A stretch of 11,229 nucleotides of DNA, from the NCBI GenBank assembly GCA_012798365.1, contig JAAZNH010000283.1, positions 1-11,229 on the forward strand, given 5' to 3'. Under the pieces are notes generated by a model. The model had not been told where the DNA came from, did no database searches, and saw only the letters and a list, made by a program, of their open reading frames with translations. A program made the position numbers and the translations under genes. The stretch comes from Methanomicrobiales archaeon. Its GTDB lineage: Archaea; Halobacteriota; Methanomicrobia; Methanomicrobiales; Methanospirillaceae. Shown in pieces: positions 6,835 through 11,229 of the stretch. Position 1 is the stretch's first letter, and each line of letters starts with the position of its first letter.

Positions 6835-7353
6835 ATGGTGAATGCACTCTCGTGTTTTTTGAAAAAGAAAGTAACTGAAGATCTCATGGTGCCGGATGAG
6901 GACGTTGAACGGACCGGCCGCGAACTGAAACAGCAGATCGATGCAGTTTTCGGCCGGAGCCTTGCGATCCGCGAACTGGATACCGGCAGCGACAATGCAA
7001 CCGAGATCGAGGTCAATAACCTGAGCAACCCGTACTATGATGCCGAGCGGTTCGGGATCACCTTTGTGGCATCGCCCCGGCATGCCGATGTCCTGCTGGT
7101 CACCGGCGCGGTCACGCACAACATGGCGATAGCCGCAAAAAAGACGTATGATGCCATGCCGTCACCAAAATATGTTGTCGCGGTAGGCGATGATGCCTGC
7201 GATGGCGGGATCTTCAAAGGGACCTATGCCGTCCTTGGCGGTGTGGACAAGGTCTTCCCGGTTGACCTGAAGATCCCCGGCAACCCGCCCACCCCGGCCG
7301 CAATCCTCACCGGGCTCCTTGCGCTCATGAACAAGGCCGGGAAAAAAGCCTGA
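6835..7353 (+). CDS. NuoB/HyfI-like small subunit lacking the proximal [4Fe-4S] cysteines
   Basis: A 172-residue NuoB/HycG-family protein. Its core aligns without gaps to HycG through blocks such as YYDAERFGI, SPRHADVLLVTGAVT, GGIF, PVDLKIPG and PPTPAA, so the family is clear. Yet the cysteines that hold the N2-type proximal [4Fe-4S] cluster are gone: CNGC is DNAT (D53, T56), the cysteine of GxCG is D120 in GDDACDGG, and PGCPP is PGNPP (N150). C122 lies two residues from the expected place and would be the only possible leftover ligand. The N-terminal 45 residues are a charged helix like that of HycG. The gene begins 10 nt after the large-subunit stop, with GAGGG (6823-6827) as ribosome-binding site. 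It is followed by an oligo-T tract and closes the operon. Loss of a cluster that is near-universal in this family suggests the subunit is now structural. Confidence 0.88.
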   Translation: MVNALSCFLKKKVTEDLMVPDEDVERTGRELKQQIDAVFGRSLAIRELDTGSDNATEIEVNNLSNPYYDAERFGITFVASPRHADVLLVTGAVTHNMAIAAKKTYDAMPSPKYVVAVGDDACDGGIFKGTYAVLGGVDKVFPVDLKIPGNPPTPAAILTGLLALMNKAGKKA

Positions 7354-7377
7354 TCGTTTCCCGCCTCCCCACCGCGG

Positions 7378-7388
7378 ACTTTTTTTAC
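7378..7388 (+). terminator. Oligo-T terminator after the six-gene operon
   Basis: Seven T residues at 7380-7386, 27 nt after the last stop codon of the operon, follow a C-rich stretch. This is typical of archaeal U-tract termination. The same tract lies about 29 nt upstream of the hydrolase start at 7413, so it could double as a TATA-like element for a short-leader or leaderless transcript. Confidence 0.45.
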
Positions 7389-7412
7389 TCTGTCGCCCCA
7401 CGCGTACCTGGT

Positions 7413-8195
7413 ATGAAACCGGTGCGGAAATGGGGCCACGGGCCGTATTGCGTTGCAGTTATTCATGGCGGGCCGGGAGCACCCGGTGAAGTTGCCCCGG
7501 TTGCCCGGGAACTCTCGACAATCACCGGCATCCTCGAACCATTCCAGACTGCGACAACCCTTGACGGGCAGGTGCAGGAACTCCGGAGCACCCTTATCGA
7601 GGAAGGAAAGACACCGGTCACCCTCATCGGCTATTCCTGGGGTGCGTTCCTCTCGTGGATTGTTGCAGCACGCTACCCGGAGCTTGTCAAAAAACTGGTG
7701 CTTGTCGCAAGCCCCCCCTTTGAAGAGCAGTACGCTGCATCGATCACCCAGACCCGGATGAGGCGGCTGAAAAAGAAGGAGCGGGAAGAGGCCCAGGACC
7801 TGCTGGCAAAACTTGCCGACCCGGCGGTTGAGAACAAGAACACGTACCTGATGAAACTGGGCACCCTGCTTGCCAACTGCGCGGATTCGTATGATTCCAC
7901 GCACCCCGAGGAGGAAGGGTTCCACTGCCAGTACGATGTCTTCCGCGGGGTCTGGGACGAGGCCGCGGAACTGCGGCAGAAACAGGTCATCCTCCAGATG
8001 GCAAAGATGATCACCTGCCCCGTCATCGCCATCCACGGCGAAACCGACCCGCACCCGGCAGAAGGCGTCAAGGATCCGCTAGCCCGGGAACTGGCGGATT
8101 TCCGGTTTGTGCTGCTTGAGAAATGCGGCCACCGGCCCTGGGTTGAGCGGTACGCTGCCGAGAAGTTCTTTGAAGTCCTGGCAAAAGAGATCTGA
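7413..8195 (+). CDS. Alpha/beta hydrolase (S33 / proline-iminopeptidase-like fold)
   Basis: A 260-residue soluble alpha/beta hydrolase. It shows HGGPG near residue 18 (the oxyanion-hole motif shared with S33 peptidases), the nucleophile elbow GYSWGA with S75, a likely acid D212 in HGETD, and the catalytic histidine H240 in KCGHRPWVE. The triad is complete and in the usual order. A charged helical cap (about 112-150, rich in Lys, Arg and Glu) lies between strands 6 and 7. There is no signal peptide, so it acts in the cytoplasm; the substrate is unknown. The ATG at 7413 has no clear ribosome-binding site. The gene sits 59 nt after the membrane-complex operon, behind a T tract, so it is probably transcribed separately and need not be functionally linked. 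Confidence 0.85.
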   Translation: MKPVRKWGHGPYCVAVIHGGPGAPGEVAPVARELSTITGILEPFQTATTLDGQVQELRSTLIEEGKTPVTLIGYSWGAFLSWIVAARYPELVKKLVLVASPPFEEQYAASITQTRMRRLKKKEREEAQDLLAKLADPAVENKNTYLMKLGTLLANCADSYDSTHPEEEGFHCQYDVFRGVWDEAAELRQKQVILQMAKMITCPVIAIHGETDPHPAEGVKDPLARELADFRFVLLEKCGHRPWVERYAAEKFFEVLAKEI

Positions 8196-8196
8196 A

Positions 8197-8211
8197 AGCC
8201 CGGCTTTTTTT
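8197..8211 (+). terminator. Oligo-T terminator after the hydrolase
   Basis: A T7 run at 8205-8211 begins 10 nt after the hydrolase stop. It is preceded by a small self-complementary stretch, AAAGCC...GGCTTT, which allows only a weak stem. This is likely the primary plus-strand terminator. Confidence 0.5.
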
Positions 8212-8276
8212 CATCCTGAAACGATACGATGGGAGAAGAACGCTTCAGGGTTCTTCGAACACAACGGGGGCATCAG

Positions 8277-8308
8277 TTCCCGTTATGGCAGGTGGGAATT
8301 TTTTTTTT
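8277..8308 (+). terminator. Hairpin plus T10, second plus-strand terminator
   Basis: TTCCC (8277-8281) pairs with GGGAA (8294-8298) around a 12-nt loop, and ten T residues follow directly (8299-8308). It lies about 80 nt beyond the first T tract downstream of the hydrolase and resembles a bacterial-type intrinsic terminator; it likely serves as a backup. Confidence 0.55.
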
Positions 8309-8349
8309 GAGAATAATCCTCTCGTTACCCGGTTCCCGTTCCTCCCAAT

Positions 8350-8384
8350 AAAAAAACCGGCATTTGCGGAATTATCCGGTTTTT
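8350..8384. terminator. Bidirectional terminator hairpin between convergent genes
   Basis: AAAAACCGG (8352-8360) and CCGGTTTTT (8376-8384) form a perfect 9-bp stem around a 15-nt loop. Read on the minus strand the stem runs into T7 (8356 to 8350), and read on the plus strand it ends in T5. It stands between the convergent hydrolase and intramembrane-protease genes, which is the expected place for a two-way terminator. Confidence 0.6.
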
Positions 8385-8386
8385 AT

Positions 8387-8413
8387 CCCGCTTTTAAAAA
8401 AAAAGATCGCGGG
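8387..8413 (-). terminator. Oligo-T tract downstream of the CPBP protease gene
   Basis: Nine A on the plus strand (8396-8404), meaning T9 on the minus strand, lie 32 nt after the protease stop. They are flanked by CCCGC (8387-8391) and GCGGG (8409-8413), which can pair around the tract. This is the first termination signal met by minus-strand transcription. Confidence 0.5.
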
Positions 8414-8435
8414 TCTGGCATTTTGGAACCCGGTC

Positions 8436-9299
8436 CTACAACCCGCCTTCCGGGTGTGGCATATTCGGAAGCATGTACCGCAGGTGCCAGAAGAGCAGCC
8501 CGAGAAGGATGCTGATAATGACACAGAACCAGCCGAACTCACCGAGCATTGCGCCACCGGCTTCGGTTGTTGCCGTGAGGGAGGGATAGAAAGTCTGGAT
8601 ACAGTAATTCCAGGAGCCGTGGAGGAGGGCCGCCGGCCAGATGCTGCCAGACCGGAGCCGGATCCAGGCAAAGATGGTGGAGCCGCCAAAGAGGGAGAGG
8701 AAGAACGTGACAACCGAGTACCACAGCGCACCCGTCCCATGGTATCCCCCGGCAAACATCACCGGCAGGTGCCAGCATCCCCAGATGAAGGCTGACAGGA
8801 GGGCAACCTGGGTGAACGTGGTAAACCGGCCCAGCTCCGGGACAAGAAGCCCCCGCCACCCGAGTTCTTCGCCTGTTGCCGAGATGATGCTGAATCCCAG
8901 CGCGATGAGGATCGTTTCAAGCGCCGGCAATGCAAGCAGGGCAAGGGCCTTGTCCGGCAAGAACGGTGCAATGCCGGTGATCCATGCACTGCCAAACATC
9001 ACGAGCCCCACAGCAACCGGAATAGCGAAGGCAAGGAGCCACCACCGGAGTTCACCGATCTTAAACCCGAAACCGTCCAGGTTTTTCTGGAAGAAGAGCC
9101 GGGTCACGATTGCTGCAAATGCCGGGCACCACATCAGCAGGAAGCCGGAATACCGGAGCAGGCCGGTATCGATTGCAGCCTGCGGCCGGGCGGCAATGAG
9201 ATACCAGAATACTGACGAGAATGCAAACACCAGGACAAGATAGGTTGCAACAACCTGTTTCGGGTTCGTTGCCAGCGGGGCACCAGCCGGTTCTGCCAT
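8436..9299 (-). CDS. CPBP family intramembrane metalloprotease (CAAX/Abi type)
   Basis: A 287-residue protein with about eight membrane segments. The three CPBP motifs are present in order: EExxxR as GEELGWRG (E144, E145, R149), FxxxxxH as FIWGCWH (F171, H177), and HxxxN as LLHGSWN (H227, N231). These are the predicted glutamate and histidine residues of the Rce1-like metal-dependent active site inside the membrane. In eukaryotes the family trims prenylated proteins; in prokaryotes members process membrane-active peptides or confer bacteriocin immunity, and this one's substrate is unknown. The ATG at 9299 is the only reasonable start and lacks a clear ribosome-binding site. The gene stands alone, between terminator elements and a 113-nt gap, and shows no tie to the neighbouring operons. 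Motif evidence is strong; role is unknown. Confidence 0.88.
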   Translation of the reverse strand: MAEPAGAPLATNPKQVVATYLVLVFAFSSVFWYLIAARPQAAIDTGLLRYSGFLLMWCPAFAAIVTRLFFQKNLDGFGFKIGELRWWLLAFAIPVAVGLVMFGSAWITGIAPFLPDKALALLALPALETILIALGFSIISATGEELGWRGLLVPELGRFTTFTQVALLSAFIWGCWHLPVMFAGGYHGTGALWYSVVTFFLSLFGGSTIFAWIRLRSGSIWPAALLHGSWNYCIQTFYPSLTATTEAGGAMLGEFGWFCVIISILLGLLFWHLRYMLPNMPHPEGGL

Positions 9300-9349
9300 A
9301 TACCAGACTGGGAGCCGGAGCTCATGAGGATATCGGAATCATCAGCCGG

Positions 9350-9361
9350 GTTTTAAAAAAC
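9350..9361 (-). promoter_or_regulatory. TATA-like element for the CPBP gene
   Basis: On the minus strand the sequence reads TTTTTTAAAA with its centre about 56 nt upstream of the ATG at 9299. With archaeal TATA-to-start spacing of about 25 nt this would give a leader of about 30 nt. It is the only A/T-rich block in the 113-nt gap, hence a plausible promoter; the T6 could also help end the Mut7-C transcript. Confidence 0.35.
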
Positions 9362-9397
9362 GGACGGGAAGCGCCGCAATGAGGGGGGCCTGCTTCC

Positions 9398-9412
9398 GGT
9401 AACCGGATTACC
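9398..9412 (-). terminator. Small hairpin directly after the Mut7-C stop
   Basis: GGTAA (9398-9402) pairs with TTACC (9408-9412) around a 5-nt loop, directly abutting the stop codon of the minus-strand gene. The nearest T run on that strand is some 40 nt further on (plus-strand A6 at 9355-9360). A terminator role is possible but weakly supported. Confidence 0.25.
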
Positions 9413-9952
9413 TTATTGTTCTTCGTGATTCCCCAGGATCCGCTCCTCGAGCTGCTTCCCATGCGAGCCATTCCAGTAAAGTTTCTGACAGTTCTCGCAC
9501 CAGAAGAAGTGCAGGTTCCGCCAGTCCTTTGGTGCATAATCAGCCCCACCAATCTCGCAGGTGTTGGCCTCGCGGAGGACAGCATTGCACAGCGAGCACC
9601 GGCTTAAGGTGACCCGGCGCATGATGAGACCGGCATCGATCAGCTGCTGAACCTGCTCCATCACATCTTCGGACATGACATAGACCGCATGCACCCTGCC
9701 GCGCCGGGCAAGTTCGGCATCCCGGGTCAGGAGGAGCCGGTGCTCCTGCATGGCCATGTCAAGGAGAAGCGTGTCCTCTTTTTTGTTCCCCTCATCAAGC
9801 CCGTTTGCGCTTGTTGTGTCATAGCCCATGAACCGGAGGTAGCGGGTGAGCGTGCCCAGCATCCGGTCAGCAATAAACCGGGTCTCACCCGGATTAGTGC
9901 CGGGTTTTCCGGGCGGTGCGCTGCCCCCGGATTGTGTTCCGCTACCGGGCAT
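9413..9952 (-). CDS. Mut7-C RNase-domain protein with zinc ribbon
   Basis: A 179-residue protein of the Mut7-C family, a PIN-like RNase fold joined to a C-terminal zinc ribbon. The fold starts at FIADRMLGTLTRYLRFMGYDT (D29 and D45 as likely acidic active-site residues), followed by LLLTRDAEL (D78). The ribbon has CSLC (C119, C122) and FFWCENCQKLYWNGSH (C152, C155), the family's typical ending. A 25-residue Gly/Pro-rich stretch precedes the domain. A longer frame opens at 10003, but the ATG at 9952 is preferred: GGTG lies just upstream as ribosome-binding site and the overlap with AmrS shrinks to 11 nt. It is translated from the same transcript as AmrS. The biochemical target is unknown; RNA cleavage is inferred from the family. 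Confidence 0.85.
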   Translation of the reverse strand: MPGSGTQSGGSAPPGKPGTNPGETRFIADRMLGTLTRYLRFMGYDTTSANGLDEGNKKEDTLLLDMAMQEHRLLLTRDAELARRGRVHAVYVMSEDVMEQVQQLIDAGLIMRRVTLSRCSLCNAVLREANTCEIGGADYAPKDWRNLHFFWCENCQKLYWNGSHGKQLEERILGNHEEQ

Positions 9953-10955
9953 TGCGCACCACTGCGATCTTCTCGCCGCATTTTTTACACTGCTGCCCGT
10001 CAAGGTCAGCGATCCGGCAGGAAAAACCGTGCCGCCCGATCAGCGTTGCGCCGCACGCCGGGCAATACGTGTTCTCGTACGGGTGGGAATACACATTCCC
10101 GACATACGGGTACCGGAGGCCGAGCTCCTTTGCCCGGTTGTAAATCTTTTCCAGCAGGGCAACCGGGGTTGCCCCGCGGTCGGTCATCTGGTAATCCGGG
10201 TGGAACGCGGTGAAATGCATCGGGGTGTCGGGGCCGAGGTTCTCAACAACCCACCGGATCAACGAGGACTGCTCCTCCATGCTGTCGTTGAGGCCGGGGA
10301 TGACCAGCGTCACGGTCTCGATGTGCATGCCCAGCTCGCGGGCACGGACTGTCGCGTCCAGCACCGGCTGGAGTTTTGCACCGCAGACTTTCTTATAAAA
10401 ATCGTCCGAGAACGATTTCAGGTCAACGCGGAATGCCCCAAGCATGGGCGCAAGTTCGCGGAGTGCCTCTTGCGTGATATACCCGTTTGTGACATAGATC
10501 GTGCCGAGCCCGTTCTGTTTTGCGAGCATCCCCATGTCGAGCGTGTACTCGTGCCAGATCGTCGGCTCGTTGTACGTCCACGAGATGCTGGCGCTCCCGC
10601 TCTCAATGGCCCGCCGGACCCCTTCGTCCGGCATGAGTGTCCTGAGCAGCGAAGTCTCAAACGATGCCCGCGAGATGTGCCAGTTCTGGCAGTGTTTACA
10701 ATGGAAGTTGCAGCCGACGCTGCCCAGCGAGTACGAACGCGTTCCCGGCAGATAATGATAGAGCGGTTTCTTCTCGATGGGATCAACAGCCTCGGCGCTG
10801 ATCAGCCCGTACGTCTTTGCGTCAAGGACGCCATGCCCGTTCCATCGAACACCGCAGATGCCGTGCTTCCCGTCCGGGATCGTGCACCGGTGGCTGCAGA
10901 GCGAGCATTTCACCGCATTGTTGTCAAGCTTTGCGTACTGGCGGGCCTCATGCAT
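9942..10955 (-). CDS. amrS: AmmeMemoRadiSam system radical SAM protein AmrS
   Basis: A 337-residue radical SAM protein. The N-terminus carries a four-cysteine block (C17, C20, C24, C34; KCSLCSHRC then GICGV). The radical SAM [4Fe-4S] motif follows as CNFHCKHCQNW (C82, C86, C89). The C-terminus holds a zinc ribbon (C298, C301, C323, C326). This architecture and the motif KPLYHYLPG match AmrS, also annotated as a pyruvate-formate-lyase-activating-enzyme-like protein. It is normally associated with AMMECR1 (AmrA) and Memo (AmrB), neither of which is in this window. The reaction is not established for the family. The gene starts 6 nt after the zinc-ribbon stop and overlaps the Mut7-C start by 11 nt, so the three are very probably one operon. 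All cluster ligands are present, so it should be active. Confidence 0.93.
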   Translation of the reverse strand: MHEARQYAKLDNNAVKCSLCSHRCTIPDGKHGICGVRWNGHGVLDAKTYGLISAEAVDPIEKKPLYHYLPGTRSYSLGSVGCNFHCKHCQNWHISRASFETSLLRTLMPDEGVRRAIESGSASISWTYNEPTIWHEYTLDMGMLAKQNGLGTIYVTNGYITQEALRELAPMLGAFRVDLKSFSDDFYKKVCGAKLQPVLDATVRARELGMHIETVTLVIPGLNDSMEEQSSLIRWVVENLGPDTPMHFTAFHPDYQMTDRGATPVALLEKIYNRAKELGLRYPYVGNVYSHPYENTYCPACGATLIGRHGFSCRIADLDGQQCKKCGEKIAVVRNAR

Positions 10956-10961
10956 ACCGGC

Positions 10962-11168
10962 TTACCCTTCTTTGGTGTGGGAGCGGATGGGTTTGTGGCC
11001 GCGGTGCTTCCGCTCATCGTCCTCCACGTTCCTGATACCTTCAGCGGAATCTGCTTCCAGCACGAACGTTCCGCGGTACCCACAGTCCTTGCAGATATAG
11101 ATCGAGCCGACATATCCTCCAACTTCAGGGAAGATCTCCTGGCTTTTGCATTTCGGACAGTAGAACAT
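10962..11168 (-). CDS. Small zinc-ribbon protein
   Basis: A 68-residue protein with two CxxC pairs, CPKC (C4, C7) and CKDC (C26, C29), separated by a Gly-rich turn (VGGYVGS). This is the pattern of a stand-alone zinc ribbon of the kind seen in archaeal RNA- and transcription-related proteins. The second half is charged and probably unstructured, with a basic tail. An ATG at 11189 would add seven residues. The ATG at 11168 is preferred because the family core begins there, GAGTG lies just upstream, and it leaves room for a promoter next to the divergent gene. It is the first gene of the minus-strand operon with AmrS and Mut7-C. The precise function is unknown. Confidence 0.72.
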   Translation of the reverse strand: MFYCPKCKSQEIFPEVGGYVGSIYICKDCGYRGTFVLEADSAEGIRNVEDDERKHRGHKPIRSHTKEG

Positions 11169-11208
11169 AGTAAACACTCTTTTGTGCATTTACTACAAAA
11201 ACTAGTCT
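11169..11208. promoter_or_regulatory. Compact divergent promoter region
   Basis: Only 40 nt separate the zinc-ribbon start (11168, minus) from the next plus-strand start (11209), and just 19 nt if the alternative ATG at 11189 is used. The stretch is A/T-rich compared with its surroundings and must hold promoter elements for the minus-strand operon and probably for the plus-strand gene. A TATA-like TTTTTGTAGT on the minus strand (about 11193-11202) fits a leaderless or short-leader transcript. No clear ribosome-binding site precedes the plus-strand ATG. Confidence 0.4.
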
Positions 11209-11229
11209 ATGAAGACAGTCGTCATCTCA
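11209..11229 (+). CDS. Start of a plus-strand gene, truncated by the window edge
   Basis: An ATG at 11209 opens a frame reading MKTVVIS to the end of the window. A Lys-Thr followed by a short hydrophobic strand is common at the start of Rossmann-like and other alpha/beta proteins, but seven residues do not allow a family call. Its divergent position next to the zinc-ribbon operon supports it being a real gene. Confidence 0.4.

Noticed and set aside
187..7353. Functional hydrogen-evolving membrane-bound [NiFe] hydrogenase (Hyf, Ech or Mbh type)
   Set aside because: The operon order suggests it, but neither the Ni-Fe cysteine motifs nor the proximal [4Fe-4S] ligands are present, and no ferredoxin-like subunit is encoded.
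187..7353. F420H2 or NADH dehydrogenase (Fpo/Nuo complex I)
   Set aside because: There is no FpoF, NuoEFG, NuoI, NuoJ or NuoA-type gene. The subunits have HyfB, HyfE and HyfF architecture with a fused NuoC-NuoD, and the NuoB-like subunit lacks its cluster.
8285..8515. Plus-strand open frame in the gap after the hydrolase
   Set aside because: It runs through several terminator-like elements and into the antisense of the CPBP gene, has no ribosome-binding site and no recognisable domain.
9953..10003. Longer N-terminus for the Mut7-C protein, starting at 10003
   Set aside because: It would overlap AmrS by 62 nt and adds residues with no family match; the ATG at 9952 has a better ribosome-binding context and an 11-nt overlap.
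1..11229. CRISPR arrays, insertion sequences, tRNA or rRNA genes
   Set aside because: No regularly spaced direct repeats, transposase motifs, terminal inverted repeats or tRNA cloverleaf were seen on reading the window.

Overview
The window looks like a stretch of a GC-rich methanogenic euryarchaeon, most likely of the order Methanomicrobiales (Methanoregula-like). This rests on the gene content (an archaeal Hyf-like complex, AmrS, Mut7-C), the oligo-T terminators, genes with few or no Shine-Dalgarno sequences, and ATGA-type start/stop overlaps. The order-level assignment is inference; no rRNA or marker gene is present.

Layout. Positions 1-186 are a leader or intergenic region with several inverted repeats. 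Positions 187-7353 hold a tight six-gene plus-strand operon in the order HyfB, HyfC, HyfE, HyfF, HyfG, HyfI. These are the membrane arm of a complex I / group 4 hydrogenase-like machine (two large antiporter-like subunits, a NuoH-like subunit and a NuoK-related subunit), followed by the large (NuoC-NuoD fusion) and small (NuoB-like) peripheral subunits. Positions 7413-8195 encode an alpha/beta hydrolase on the plus strand. Positions 8196-8435 are a convergent intergenic region packed with terminator-like elements. On the minus strand lie a CPBP/CAAX-type intramembrane protease (8436-9299), then an operon, read from high to low coordinates, of a small zinc-ribbon protein, the radical SAM protein AmrS and a Mut7-C RNase-domain protein. 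A plus-strand gene begins at 11209 and runs out of the window.

The main point is that the six-gene operon looks like a membrane-bound [NiFe] hydrogenase but cannot be one. In gapless alignment with remembered E. coli HycE/HyfG motifs, all four Ni-Fe cysteine positions of the large subunit are replaced (Ser238, Glu241, Ser525, Gly528). The protein also stops where the maturation endopeptidase would cut a true hydrogenase. In the small subunit the four cysteines expected to hold the proximal [4Fe-4S] cluster are replaced too (Asp53, Thr56, Asp120, Asn150). No polyferredoxin/NuoI-like subunit is encoded. Meanwhile the membrane subunits keep their key buried charged residues. The complex therefore resembles the Ehr (energy-converting hydrogenase-related) group, but in an extreme form that seems to have no redox cofactor in any encoded subunit. 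The likely role, by inference, is ion translocation or antiport driven or gated by something other than hydrogen or ferredoxin chemistry.

The minus-strand operon links AmrS to a Mut7-C RNase-like protein and a zinc ribbon. The genes overlap or nearly touch, and all three proteins carry CxxC zinc-binding pairs.
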